Shown one piece after another: positions 23,064 through 31,097 of a stretch of DNA of 32,919 nt (the stretch's first letter is position 1; every line of letters starts with the position of its first letter). This DNA comes from CAAFZY01 sp964410325 (lineage in GTDB: Bacteria > Pseudomonadota > Alphaproteobacteria > RF32 > CAG-239). The notes under the pieces were generated by a model. It saw only the letters and a list, made by a program, of their open reading frames with translations. It had not been told where the DNA came from and ran no database searches. The stretch lies in NCBI GenBank assembly GCA_964410325.1, contig CAYPFN010000016.1:1-32919 (forward strand), in the 5' to 3' direction. The position numbers and the translations under genes are program-made.

Positions 23064-23831
23064 TTAGAATAAAACTTTCAAACGAGCACCGGCATCATAG
23101 CTGTAATCAATATATTTATCACCTGAGCCGTCAATTCGGTATGCGCCGAATAAGCCAACTGCAACATTATCTGTTACATAATAGTCTGCGGCTGCTTCAG
23201 CCCATAAATCATTTGTATTTGTGCCGTGGGTGTTAAAGTTGTAACGCAGGCCGAGGTCAAGGGCATAAGCACCAAAGTTTTTATACACGGCCGCTTTAAT
23301 TGATTGTTCCAATTCACGATCGCCATCATCAATGTTACCATTGATGGCATAAGAGGCATAAGGAGTTAATCCGCAATCAAGCTCGTAACCGACCATCACC
23401 TCAGCGCCAAGTTCTTTATACCAAGTGGCATCACCCGCACTACCATAAAAATCTTGGTCATCATAGGTGAAGTATTCAACCGAAGCTTGGAATAAAACTT
23501 TATTAAATCGGGTATTATATTTTGCTCCGATACGATACGTAAAGTTATGATCATTGTTAAATTCGCCCGAAGTATCAAAAACATTAGCAAGCGTAGCATT
23601 AATGCTTATTGCATCAGTAATGCCGTATTCTAAAGTTTCGGCAGCGACCCAGGCCTCATCAACATCGCCTCCAGCTTTGTTTTCAAGCTTAGTACGCGAA
23701 TAACCAACTTCTGTGTTTGATGTAAACTTACCTTTGCTGGGGGTAAAAAACGGATTGGTAATGTCGGCAGCCATAGCCTGTGAGCTCAAAAACACGGCAG
23801 CTGTTGCCATTAAAATTGTTTTATAGTTCAT
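23064..23831 (-). CDS. Small outer-membrane beta-barrel protein
   Basis: This product of about 255 residues has a signal peptide (MNYKTILMATAAVFLSSQAMA, cleaved before ADI). Amphipathic beta-strands alternate throughout (TEVGYSRTKL, YRIGAKYNTRF, LFQASVEYFTY, YALDLGLRYNF), and the C-terminal RLKVLF ends in the outer-membrane terminal Phe. About ten strands are plausible, so it is a small barrel or porin-like protein; its substrate is unknown. The frame is open to 23918, but the ATG at 23831 is chosen because it has a perfect AAGGAG and begins the signal peptide. It has its own promoter and terminator. Confidence 0.85.
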   Translation of the reverse strand: MNYKTILMATAAVFLSSQAMAADITNPFFTPSKGKFTSNTEVGYSRTKLENKAGGDVDEAWVAAETLEYGITDAISINATLANVFDTSGEFNNDHNFTYRIGAKYNTRFNKVLFQASVEYFTYDDQDFYGSAGDATWYKELGAEVMVGYELDCGLTPYASYAINGNIDDGDRELEQSIKAAVYKNFGAYALDLGLRYNFNTHGTNTNDLWAEAAADYYVTDNVAVGLFGAYRIDGSGDKYIDYSYDAGARLKVLF

Positions 23832-23890
23832 GATAAACTCCTTTATTTTACTTGAAGAAAGTAATGTTCTATGTAAAACACTACATAGCC

Positions 23891-23918
23891 ATGCTAGTCT
23901 TGATATATAAAAAGTCAA
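23891..23918 (-). promoter_or_regulatory. Promoter of the outer-membrane protein gene
   Basis: On the minus strand TTGACT (23918-23913) and TAGCAT (23896-23891) are 16 bases apart. This leaves an untranslated leader of about 50 bases, which contains a possible hairpin around TGTAGTGTTTTACATAG. Confidence 0.5.
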
Positions 23919-23949
23919 TAAATTTTATAAAATTTTTGTTTCAATTTTG

Positions 23950-23985
23950 TAAAAAACAAAAGGGAGATTTTCATCTCTCCCTTTT
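23950..23985 (-). terminator. Terminator of gap-pgk
   Basis: The 10-bp stem AAAAGGGAGA / TCTCCCTTTT (23958-23985) is followed on the minus strand by GTTTTTTAC. Confidence 0.88.
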
Positions 23986-24012
23986 ACCGCAATAATATCA
24001 TTACGCCGAAAA

Positions 24013-25224
24013 TTATTTTTTCATTACGGCAACGCCCGGTAGTTCTTTGCCTTCCATCCATTCCAGAAAAGCACCGCCTGCCGTTGAAATATATGTAAAT
24101 TTATTCTCAACGTCGGCGTTTGCTAAAGCGGAAACCGTATCGCCACCCCCAGCAACAGAAATCAGTTTTTTTGCATCTGTCAGTGCCGCCGCTTTTTGCG
24201 CCACTTTATTGGTTGCGTTATCAAACGGTTTCATTTCAAACACGCCTAAAGGGCCATTCCATACCAGGGTTTTGCACTCTTCCAATTTAGCATTAATCTG
24301 GGCGATGGTTTTTTCACCAACATCTAAAAGTTCCCAGCCTTCAGCTGGAATATGTTCCAAATCAACCGTCATATGCTCGGCATGAGGTTTAAATTCTTTA
24401 GCGGCCACTAAATCAACCGGCAAAATGATTTCACAGTTGTTAGCCTCAGCGGTCGCCAAAATTTCTTTGGCTGTGTCGAGCATATCCATTTGCACCAAAG
24501 AATTATTGGTATTAATAGCATCGGTTCCTTTGGCTTTGAGGAAGGTATGAGCCATACCGCCGGAAATGACTAGTTTATCGACTTTTTTAACCAGATTGTT
24601 AAGCAAGTCCAATTTTGTGGAAACCTTTGAGCCGCCGACAATAGCCATTAACGGACGTTCCGGATTGTTCAAACCTTTAGTCAGTGCATTCACTTCTTCT
24701 TCCATCAATAAGCCCATAACCGATGGAATTTGTTCAGCTGCCGCCACCATAGAAGCATGAGCGCGGTGTGCGGTTGAAAAAGCATCGGAAACATAAATAT
24801 CCGCCGGCTTAACCAGTTCTTTTGCCCATTCGACATTACCTTTTTTTTCTTCATCATAAAAACGCAGATTTTCTAACAGCAAAACTTCATCATTTTTCAT
24901 AGCTTTAACTGCAGCTTCAACTTTATCGCCGATGCAGTCATCTACAAAAACAACTTTACGATTAAGCGCTTTTTGCAACTCGGGAGCAACATGGCTTAAG
25001 GAGTTTTTTATGTCGCCTTTACCTTCCGGTCGACCGAAGTGGGAAATAACCACAACATTAGCCCCCTTATTCATCAAATATTTGATTGTCGGAACCGTCC
25101 GGACGATTCGCGCATCATTGGTAACCTTAAAATTTTCATCCATCGGCACATTTAAGTCAGCGCGCAGCATAACCACTTTGCCATTCAGCTTATCTAAATC
25201 TTCAAGAGTTCTGTATTGTTGCAT
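24013..25224 (-). CDS. pgk: Phosphoglycerate kinase
   Basis: Pgk makes ATP from 1,3-bisphosphoglycerate in glycolysis and runs the reverse step in gluconeogenesis. The 403 residues are typical. Signatures are MLRADLNVPMD near the N-terminus, VVISHFGRPEGKG, FVDDCIGDKVEAAV, LLLENLRFYDEEKKG, the hinge region with VWNGPLGVFE, and the nucleotide-binding SVAGGGDTVSAL near the C-terminus. The frame is open to 25293, but the ATG at 25224 is the family start and has GAGG upstream. It follows gap on the same strand, with about 100 bases between, and a terminator closes the unit. Confidence 0.97.
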   Translation of the reverse strand: MQQYRTLEDLDKLNGKVVMLRADLNVPMDENFKVTNDARIVRTVPTIKYLMNKGANVVVISHFGRPEGKGDIKNSLSHVAPELQKALNRKVVFVDDCIGDKVEAAVKAMKNDEVLLLENLRFYDEEKKGNVEWAKELVKPADIYVSDAFSTAHRAHASMVAAAEQIPSVMGLLMEEEVNALTKGLNNPERPLMAIVGGSKVSTKLDLLNNLVKKVDKLVISGGMAHTFLKAKGTDAINTNNSLVQMDMLDTAKEILATAEANNCEIILPVDLVAAKEFKPHAEHMTVDLEHIPAEGWELLDVGEKTIAQINAKLEECKTLVWNGPLGVFEMKPFDNATNKVAQKAAALTDAKKLISVAGGGDTVSALANADVENKFTYISTAGGAFLEWMEGKELPGVAVMKK

Positions 25225-25326
25225 TCTTAAATTATCCTCAAATCTAATAACAAAAATCCCCGTCAGCGCAGGCTTAAGATTATTAACAAACAAAAGCCAC
25301 CGCCGAACGAGGAAAAATCATAAACC

Positions 25327-26334
25327 TTAGCCGTTAACTTTTGCCATATGGGCAATCAGGTCAAGAACTTTGTTGGAATAACCCCATTCATTGTCATACC
25401 AACTGATAACTTTAACAAAAGTATCGGTTAATTGAATACCAGCTTTGGCATCAAAAATAGAGGTATGCGGATCGCCCAAAAAGTCGGAAGAAACAACAGC
25501 ATCTTCAGTGTAACCTAAAATACCCTTCAATTCGCCTTCCGAAGCCTCTTTCATGGCCCGGCAGATTTCTTCATAAGTGGCGGGTTTTGCCAAGTTGGCT
25601 GTTAAGTCAACAACCGAAACATCCAAAGTCGGAACGCGCATGGACATACCAGTCAATTTGCCATTTAATGCCGGAATAACTTTGCCAACGGCTTTGGCGG
25701 CACCAGTTGAAGATGGGATAATGTTCCCCGAAGCTGCGCGTCCGCCTCTCCAATCTTTAACGGACGGACCATCAACGGTTTTTTGCGTAGCCGTTGTGGA
25801 GTGGACAGTGGTCATCAAACCGTCTTTAATGCCAAATTTGTCATTTAAGACTTTAGCAATCGGCGCCAGACAGTTTGTGGTGCAAGAAGCGTTAGAAACA
25901 AACTGAGTGCCTTTAACATAGGAATCGGTATTAACGCCGCAGACAAACATCGGCGTATCATCTTTAGAAGGCGCGGACATAACCACATACTTAGCCCCAG
26001 CATCAATATGGCCTTGGGATTTTTCTTTTGTTAAGAACAAGCCGGTAGATTCAACGACATAATCGGCCTGAACTTCGCCCCATTTCAAATCAGCCGGATT
26101 CTTTTCAGCCGTAACGCGGATAGCTTTACCATTAACCACGAGTTTGCTGTCTTTAACTTCAACCGTACCGTTAAAACGACCGTGCATAGTGTCATATTTA
26201 AGCATATAAGCCATATAATCGACATCAATTAAATCGTTAATACCGACAATTTCCATATCATTTCTGGCCTGGGCAGCACGAAAAACCAAACGTCCGATAC
26301 GGCCAAAACCGTTAATACCTACGCGAACTACCAT
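25327..26334 (-). CDS. gap: Glyceraldehyde-3-phosphate dehydrogenase, type I
   Basis: This enzyme oxidises glyceraldehyde 3-phosphate to 1,3-bisphosphoglycerate, which is then passed to Pgk. It has 335 residues. The Rossmann motif is VGINGFGRIGRLVFRA. Asp34 (GINDL) indicates NAD rather than NADP. The catalytic Cys151 lies in SNASCTTNCLAP, and His178 in TTVHSTTATQ. The C-terminal WYDNEWGYSNKVLDL is diagnostic. AAAGGA precedes the ATG. It is the first gene of gap-pgk, and unusual inverted repeats lie just upstream (26363-26421). Confidence 0.97.
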   Translation of the reverse strand: MVVRVGINGFGRIGRLVFRAAQARNDMEIVGINDLIDVDYMAYMLKYDTMHGRFNGTVEVKDSKLVVNGKAIRVTAEKNPADLKWGEVQADYVVESTGLFLTKEKSQGHIDAGAKYVVMSAPSKDDTPMFVCGVNTDSYVKGTQFVSNASCTTNCLAPIAKVLNDKFGIKDGLMTTVHSTTATQKTVDGPSVKDWRGGRAASGNIIPSSTGAAKAVGKVIPALNGKLTGMSMRVPTLDVSVVDLTANLAKPATYEEICRAMKEASEGELKGILGYTEDAVVSSDFLGDPHTSIFDAKAGIQLTDTFVKVISWYDNEWGYSNKVLDLIAHMAKVNG

Positions 26335-26362
26335 ATTTCATTCCTTTAATAAAAAAGTTACG

Positions 26363-26421
26363 CCTTTGCCGAATTTTGCCAAATGTCAACGACGGCAAAG
26401 GATGTGCGGACCGCCCCGCAC
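26363..26421 (-). promoter_or_regulatory. Paired inverted repeats upstream of gap
   Basis: Two perfect inverted repeats stand 30-90 bases before the gap start codon. One is CCTTTGCCG at 26363-26371 with CGGCAAAGG at 26393-26401 (21 bases between). The other is GTGCGG at 26404-26409 with CCGCAC at 26416-26421. A TTGACA box on the minus strand (26389-26384) lies inside the first repeat, but I see no matching -10 at normal distance. An operator for a glycolytic regulator, or a leader hairpin, is possible. Confidence 0.5.
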
Positions 26422-26519
26422 GGGCATGAGTAAACTTTTAATCGCCTGATAATTTATCATTAAAGATTAAATTTTCAAGCTAAAAAATACAGTAACCAGC
26501 AGGAATCTTTGTGCTGATT

Positions 26520-26732
26520 TTAGATTATTCGGAAAAGAGTATCCCTGCGGCGTTTTCCAACGGTATATACCGTATTATTTCCATTCTGCGTCCGTAGATA
26601 AGCTTCTAATTCTGTAATTGCAAACTGTCCGTTTCCATGAACAGACGTTACGTTCCTCTGAATGTCTCCATTGAATAAGTATCGGCAGTGCTGTATAACA
26701 TAAACCTTGCGAGATGAACAAAAGTCTTGACA
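26520..26732 (-). pseudogene. Possible coding remnant without start codon
   Basis: The region 26422-26792 has no regular gene. On the minus strand a 70-codon frame without ATG, GTG or TTG start is open from about 26732 to a TAA at 26522. It has protein-like composition in its second half (VHGNGQFAITELEAYLRTQ, then NGNNTVYTVGKRRRDTLF). It is not a family I recognise. A second, ATG-started minus-strand frame of 52 codons overlaps it in another phase. The frame includes a perfect 14-base palindrome, ACGGTATATACCGT (26560-26573). It may be a gene fragment, or structured non-coding DNA that reads open by chance. Confidence 0.25.
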
Positions 26733-26792
26733 TTTCGTTTAAAAAACTAAAAAGTTAAGCAGTGTTTATAAATTTGTTACGAATAAAAAGTG

Positions 26793-27557
26793 ATGAAATT
26801 ATCGGTCTATATAATAACTTTAAATGAAGAGCAACGTTTGACACAAACATTAAAAGCTGCAGCTAAAGTGGCGGATGAGATTGTAGTGGTTGACAGCGGT
26901 AGTACGGATAAAACGATTGCTATTGCCAAAAAACATAAGGCAAAAGTCCTGCATCATAAATGGATTAGTTATTGTGAGCAAAAATCTTTTGCTGAAAAGA
27001 AATGTACCAACGATTGGGTCTTAATGCTGGATGCCGATGAAGTTTTATCTGATGAATTAATCAAAGAAATCAAGGGGCTAAAACGCAGTGAACCGCCTTT
27101 CAAGGCCTATAACGTCAAAATCTGCAACATGTTTTTGCAAGATGAAAAACCGCGCCGGTTTGCTCAAAGTTTTAATGTTATACGGCTTTATAACCGCTTA
27201 TTTGCCCATATGCCGCCGGATTTATACAATAAGGATCGCGTTAAAGTCGCTTACGGACAACCAATTGGCCAATTAAACGGTAAAATTCATCATTATTGTT
27301 TTTTGAGTTTAGAACAGGCAACTGCAAAATATAATCTGCACAGCTCTGAATTAGCCCGGACAGCCATAGCCCAACAGCGCCGTTTTTCCCGATTGCGTTT
27401 ATATACGGAATTTCCACGTCAATTTTTGCGCTATTATTTTATAAGGAGATACTTTTTGCTCGGAACTCAAGGTTTTATGCAATCTATGATTTTAGCAAAC
27501 TTCCGCTATTTAAAAATCGCCAAATGGTTTGAATATCAAGCCATAAAAAAACGTTGA
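26793..27557 (+). CDS. WaaE/KdtX-like family 2 glycosyltransferase
   Basis: This 254-residue cytoplasmic or membrane-associated glycosyltransferase probably acts on lipopolysaccharide core. The GT2 start LSVYIITLNEEQRL is followed by VADEIVVVDSGSTDKT, the metal site WVLMLDADEVLS (DAD), and a C-terminal basic and aromatic region (FPRQFLRYYFIRRYFLLGTQGFMQSM) usual in the WaaE group. The nucleotide-binding and DXD motifs are intact, unlike the glycosyltransferase at 8082-8903. I use the ATG at 26793 rather than the GTG one codon before; the Shine-Dalgarno sequence is weak. It is followed 59 bases later by an unrelated unknown gene. Confidence 0.88.
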   Translation: MKLSVYIITLNEEQRLTQTLKAAAKVADEIVVVDSGSTDKTIAIAKKHKAKVLHHKWISYCEQKSFAEKKCTNDWVLMLDADEVLSDELIKEIKGLKRSEPPFKAYNVKICNMFLQDEKPRRFAQSFNVIRLYNRLFAHMPPDLYNKDRVKVAYGQPIGQLNGKIHHYCFLSLEQATAKYNLHSSELARTAIAQQRRFSRLRLYTEFPRQFLRYYFIRRYFLLGTQGFMQSMILANFRYLKIAKWFEYQAIKKR

Positions 27558-27616
27558 TAAAAGAAAACAAAACGTATATATTGTAGCTATAAGAAAGTTT
27601 TAATTGGAAAAATAGC

Positions 27617-28396
27617 ATGACTGAAAAATTAACATTAGAGCCGGCAGCAGAAAATGAAGAACATTTAGCCCGGCATACTGATAATACATCTTTAACTCCG
27701 GGATCAAAAGCAGCGTATCCAAATTTAAAAGATAAAATGAAAGCAATTTTAAATGCTTGTGATAAGCAGTATGCCCAAATGATAGAGGAAAAGGGCAATC
27801 CCGGAAGAGTGGTTTTCGGTATTGAAGCGCCACAAAAAATCGGAACCGATGCCGTGGTGCCTGTATCAGGGTTAAATAATGATGCGCAAATTTTTAGTCT
27901 GCCACGAGATGTCGGCACAGAATATGAACGCGCAATAAAGGCGGTTCTTGTTCGGCCGGAAGACATGCCTAAGACCAATGTCGTTCATGCCGTATACGGT
28001 CCTTACGGACCTACTGGAAAAGCTGGTATTTATACAGTTATGTTCGGAGATGAAGGTATGCCGTTTCCACGTCCAGAGTCGCCGGAAAGTACGCCAGAAC
28101 AGAAAAAATTTAATGACGCTTGTCGCGATTACTGGAATAATCATGTGTTTTTAGTCACGCCGAAAGAAGTCGAAAACACAATAACGTTAATGAAAGAACA
28201 AGGGAAAGATACTAAACTGGTAGAAACAAATCTCAGATTATTTAATCATAAACTTGCCCAAGGAACATACCAAGATCCATGCAACCATAGCTATCATAGC
28301 CGTATTTCGCCTACCGCGCAGAGGATTAATCTTGAAACGGGCAATACGCAAAATCATAATGTTTTAATACCGACAACAAAACGAGAAATGGACTAA
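27617..28396 (+). CDS. Hypothetical soluble protein
   Basis: I do not recognise this 259-residue protein. It has no signal peptide and no membrane helix. The N-terminal 30 residues are polar and acidic. A central region (about 60-150) has an alternating strand-helix character: RVVFGIEAPQKIGTDAVVPV, VVHAVYGPYGPTGKAGIYTV, then MFGDEGMPFPRPESPE. The Gly/Tyr/Pro-rich stretch could form a loop-rich active or binding site. A helical region follows (VFLVTPKEVENTITLMKEQG, and LVETNLRLFNHKLAQ), and the C-terminus is polar (His/Asn-rich). GGAAAAA lies before the ATG. The next gene starts seven bases after its stop, suggesting cotranscription. Confidence 0.7.
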   Translation: MTEKLTLEPAAENEEHLARHTDNTSLTPGSKAAYPNLKDKMKAILNACDKQYAQMIEEKGNPGRVVFGIEAPQKIGTDAVVPVSGLNNDAQIFSLPRDVGTEYERAIKAVLVRPEDMPKTNVVHAVYGPYGPTGKAGIYTVMFGDEGMPFPRPESPESTPEQKKFNDACRDYWNNHVFLVTPKEVENTITLMKEQGKDTKLVETNLRLFNHKLAQGTYQDPCNHSYHSRISPTAQRINLETGNTQNHNVLIPTTKREMD

Positions 28397-28403
28397 ATCG
28401 CTT

Positions 28404-28865
28404 ATGGTATTATGGGGGTTGAAAACCGAGGCTTCATTTGATGTTTGGTCAATTGAACATATTATTATGGGCATATCGGTTGCCTGTTTTACAACTTGGT
28501 TTACAAAAAAAGTTATCGTAAAAGAAAAAATTTCAGAAACTTTGGAACGGCGCATCAGTTTTATTTTAACATTGCTGATTGCTTATATGTGGGAAACTTT
28601 GGAACATTATCTTGAGGTTGGTCTGTGTGGCGAAACGGTGGCTTATTGGCTACAAGGCGTAGAGCATTGGAGCAATCGTTTGCTTTGTGATAATTTGATG
28701 GTTATGCTTGGCTGGTGGATATATAATCAAAAAAATCGTCTGGTTTGGTTTGCGCGTTGTTTTTCTTTTGTGTGGCTGTTCGTACATATTTTTATCTTTC
28801 CGCATAGTATGTACCTGCACGACCTTTTTGGATATCTTAGTTTAAATTCATCGGGAATAGAATAA
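28404..28865 (+). CDS. Conserved-looking four-helix membrane protein
   Basis: This 153-residue inner-membrane protein of unknown function has about four hydrophobic helices (residues 18-38, 49-66, 95-108 and 113-135). Charged and aromatic residues lie within or beside them: MWETLEHYLEVG, then WLQGVEHWSNRLLCDNLMVMLGWW. The His/Glu/Asp/Asn pattern in these stretches is unusual for plain membrane anchors and suggests a functional site, perhaps metal- or quinone-related, though that is speculation. It follows the hypothetical gene at 27617 with a seven-base gap. No Shine-Dalgarno sequence is obvious, which fits translational coupling. Confidence 0.72.
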   Translation: MVLWGLKTEASFDVWSIEHIIMGISVACFTTWFTKKVIVKEKISETLERRISFILTLLIAYMWETLEHYLEVGLCGETVAYWLQGVEHWSNRLLCDNLMVMLGWWIYNQKNRLVWFARCFSFVWLFVHIFIFPHSMYLHDLFGYLSLNSSGIE

Positions 28866-28917
28866 TTCCTGCAAAGCATATAAAAAACGTTTCCCTTATT
28901 ATGCTGGAGAATGTGCG

Positions 28918-29022
28918 TTACTGCTTAAGTACCAGATATCCGTAATAAACGTATGCACTGCATACGCTCAAAATTATACATTGTGTTAAAACTTCATGAT
29001 AAAAGAAATCCGCCAAATACAT
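28918..29022 (-). CDS. Possible small membrane protein or gene remnant
   Basis: On the minus strand a frame is open from the fabI terminator (about 29097) to TAA at 28920-28918. The first ATG in it is at 29022, giving 34 residues. The open part reads as a polar start (NTEHFAPINIKGTIFS) and then one or two hydrophobic helices with small charged breaks (MYLADFFYHEVL, CIILSVCSAYVYYGYLVL). The pattern recalls the C-terminal end of CDP-alcohol phosphatidyltransferases, but that is weak. It overlaps a 17-base hairpin, CGTATGC-ACT-GCATACG (28950-28966). It could be a decayed gene tail or a true micro-protein. Confidence 0.28.
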   Translation of the reverse strand: MYLADFFYHEVLTQCIILSVCSAYVYYGYLVLKQ

Positions 29023-29093
29023 CAAACTTACAACAGTGCTAAAAATTGTGCCTTTGATATTGATTGGCGCAAAATGTTCCGTATTTATACAAC

Positions 29094-29123
29094 AAAAAAA
29101 GGCTCGTATTAAAACGAGCCTTT
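29094..29123 (-). terminator. Terminator of fabI
   Basis: The stem GGCTCGT / ACGAGCC (29101-29120) is followed on the minus strand by seven T. Confidence 0.9.
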
Positions 29124-29140
29124 AAAAATTGGTTACCAAA

Positions 29141-29971
29141 CTAAAATTCGGCTAAAACTTTTGCCGTTTCCTGAATATTATGCAGGCTCATCATGGCAAT
29201 AGTATTATAACCGTTATCAACATGGACAACTTCGCCCGTAATGGCAGATCCCATAGGCGAAAGTAGCATCAAAGCCGCGCGGCCGACTTCTTCTTGGGTA
29301 ACATTACGCATTAACGGTGCGTTTAATTCATTCCAGCGTAAAATTTTGCGAAAATCGCCGATTCCAGCTGCGGCCAATGTTTTAATCGGTCCGGCAGAAA
29401 TGGCGTTAACGCGAACGCCTTGAACGCCCAAATCAACAGCAGCATAACGAACTGAAGCCTCCAAAGCGGCTTTGGCCACACCCATAATGTTGTAGTTGGG
29501 CAAAACGCGTTCGGCGCCGAGATAGGTCAGAGTTACGATAGAACCGCCTTCATTCATGATTGGCGAAGCGGCACGGCAAGCTTCCAAAAATGAATAGCAG
29601 GAAACATGCATTGTATTTAAGAAGTTGTCCAAAGTCGTGTCAATTGTACGTCCTTTAAGCTGATCCTTATCGGAGAAGGCAATGGCATGAACCACAAAGT
29701 CAATTTTTCCCCATTTATTGCCGAGTTCTTTAAAACAAGATTCGACCGAAGCAGAATCAGAAACATCGCATTTAATCAGCGTTGGTTCAAAATCGAGCTG
29801 TTCTGCCAGCGGACGAACTCTTTTTTCCAATGATTCGCTTTGATAAGAAAAGGCAATCTGCGCCCCTTGTTCATTTAATGCGCGGGCAATGCCCCAAGCA
29901 ATGGAATGGTCATTGGCCAAACCCATAATCAGGCCTTTTTTCCCGGCCATCAGAGGAGTAACGTTAGTCAT
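29141..29971 (-). CDS. fabI: Enoyl-ACP reductase FabI
   Basis: FabI is the NADH-dependent enzyme that completes each fatty-acid elongation cycle. This 276-residue atypical short-chain dehydrogenase has the FabI cofactor motif GLANDHSIAWGIA (17-29). The catalytic residues are Tyr150, Tyr160 and Lys167 in Y-LGAERVLPNY-NIMGVAK, with the spacing of the classical FabI (Y-x9-Y-x6-K). GPIKTLAAAGI is the substrate-loop region targeted by triclosan-type inhibitors. AAAGGAAAA lies before the ATG. It is a single gene, divergent from the YihY-family gene. With fabD and fabG it gives part of a type II fatty-acid system scattered over the window. Confidence 0.97.
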   Translation of the reverse strand: MTNVTPLMAGKKGLIMGLANDHSIAWGIARALNEQGAQIAFSYQSESLEKRVRPLAEQLDFEPTLIKCDVSDSASVESCFKELGNKWGKIDFVVHAIAFSDKDQLKGRTIDTTLDNFLNTMHVSCYSFLEACRAASPIMNEGGSIVTLTYLGAERVLPNYNIMGVAKAALEASVRYAAVDLGVQGVRVNAISAGPIKTLAAAGIGDFRKILRWNELNAPLMRNVTQEEVGRAALMLLSPMGSAITGEVVHVDNGYNTIAMMSLHNIQETAKVLAEF

Positions 29972-30111
29972 TTTAATATTTTCCTTTGCGTTATTAAAAA
30001 TTTTAATATACAGTTATTGTTAATTAAGTTATTTTGTTTATAGATTATCGCTAACAGGTTATTTATCTAATAAAATTAAATTTGTAAACCTTTTTTTAGA
30101 GATTTAAAACA

Positions 30112-31044
30112 ATGTGTTGGAAAACTAGAATGTTAGAAACCTGCAAAAAAATTCGTGATTTTTTGTATTTTCTTATAAAACGCGCGCAAAATGATACGGT
30201 TTTGCGTGTCGCTTCATCTTTGAGCTATACTTCGTTGATAGCGCTTGTTCCCGTATTGGCAATCGCTTTAGCCGTGTTTTCAGCCTTTCCGGTTTTCAGT
30301 GACGTGCGGGAGCAAATTCAGGATATGATTGTGCAAAATCTGGTTCCTGATGCCGGACAAGACATCAGTATGTATTTTACCCAGTTTATTAATGCAACCG
30401 CCAAATTAACCACCATCGGCGTTGTTGGTATTGCATTGACCGCTATTTTGTTGTTATCTACCATTGAAAATAGTTTCAATTTTATTTTTAAGGTTACGCG
30501 GCCACGGCGGTTTACCACCAAAATAACTCTTTATTGGACAACCATTACCTTAGGCCCGCTGCTGTTGGGCACCGCTTTTTCTTTAAAAGGTTTTGCTACT
30601 TTTAATAATGTTTTGCAGACAGTTCCTGAAATTCAGGTGGTTTTGGGGAGTATTCTGCCGTTTTTGCTGACTTGGCTGGTTTTAAGCTGTATTTATGTTT
30701 TTGTGCCCAATAAAAAAGTTGGGTTTTTAAATGCTCTTGCCGGCGCATTTGTTGCCATGTGTCTGTTTTGGGTTTTAAAAAATGGTTTTGCTCTTTTTAT
30801 GGTTAAAAACAATACATACAAAACGCTTTACGGTGCGGTAGCCGCCGTTCCGCTGATGCTGATTTGGATGTATTTGTATTGGGCGGTAGTCATTTTTGGC
30901 GCCGTTTTTACCGCGGCTTTGGAAGAATACCAACAGCTTGATCGGCATAACCTGAAGCGGATAATGGCCGGCGGACGGCCGGTGAAACCATGGCGCCGAG
31001 CGAAAGGAAAAATAATCTCCGGTGTTTCTCGAGAAGAACATTAA
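30112..31044 (+). CDS. YihY/UPF0761-family inner-membrane protein
   Basis: This 310-residue polytopic membrane protein belongs to the family once called RNase BN or BrkB-like; the biochemical role is not firmly known. About six helices are visible. Family signatures include RVASSLSYTSLIALVPVLAIAL (about 30-52), ENSFNFIFKVTRPR (about 125-139), YVFVPNKKVGFLNALAGAFVA and LYGAVAAVPLMLIWMYLYWAVVIFGA (about 240-265). The basic C-terminal tail is cytoplasmic. The ATG at 30112 has only a weak AGAG upstream; the Met at codon 7 (30130) is an alternative preceded by GGAAAA. recA follows about 90 bases later with its own SOS-controlled promoter. Confidence 0.9.
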   Translation: MCWKTRMLETCKKIRDFLYFLIKRAQNDTVLRVASSLSYTSLIALVPVLAIALAVFSAFPVFSDVREQIQDMIVQNLVPDAGQDISMYFTQFINATAKLTTIGVVGIALTAILLLSTIENSFNFIFKVTRPRRFTTKITLYWTTITLGPLLLGTAFSLKGFATFNNVLQTVPEIQVVLGSILPFLLTWLVLSCIYVFVPNKKVGFLNALAGAFVAMCLFWVLKNGFALFMVKNNTYKTLYGAVAAVPLMLIWMYLYWAVVIFGAVFTAALEEYQQLDRHNLKRIMAGGRPVKPWRRAKGKIISGVSREEH

Positions 31045-31082
31045 TATTTTTTTTGCATAACTGAAAACAGTGCTTGCAAAAA

Positions 31083-31097
31083 GAACAAAAACAGAAC
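31083..31097 (+). promoter_or_regulatory. Alphaproteobacterial SOS box (LexA operator) of recA
   Basis: GAAC at 31083-31086 and GAAC at 31094-31097 are separated by exactly seven bases, the direct-repeat LexA operator GAACN7GAAC known from Alphaproteobacteria. A -35-like TTGCAA lies at 31074-31079, with A/T-rich -10 candidates just after the box (TAAATT at 31099-31104). LexA bound here would cover the promoter spacer and block transcription. Confidence 0.85.

Noticed and set aside
23832..23918. Longer start of the outer-membrane protein
   Set aside because: The extra 29 residues would precede a perfect signal peptide and cover the likely promoter; the ATG at 23831 has AAGGAG at proper spacing.
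27872..28144. Minus-strand 90-codon frame opposite the hypothetical gene at 27617
   Set aside because: It has no start signals and lies wholly within a longer plus-strand frame that has a ribosome-binding site and a downstream partner gene.
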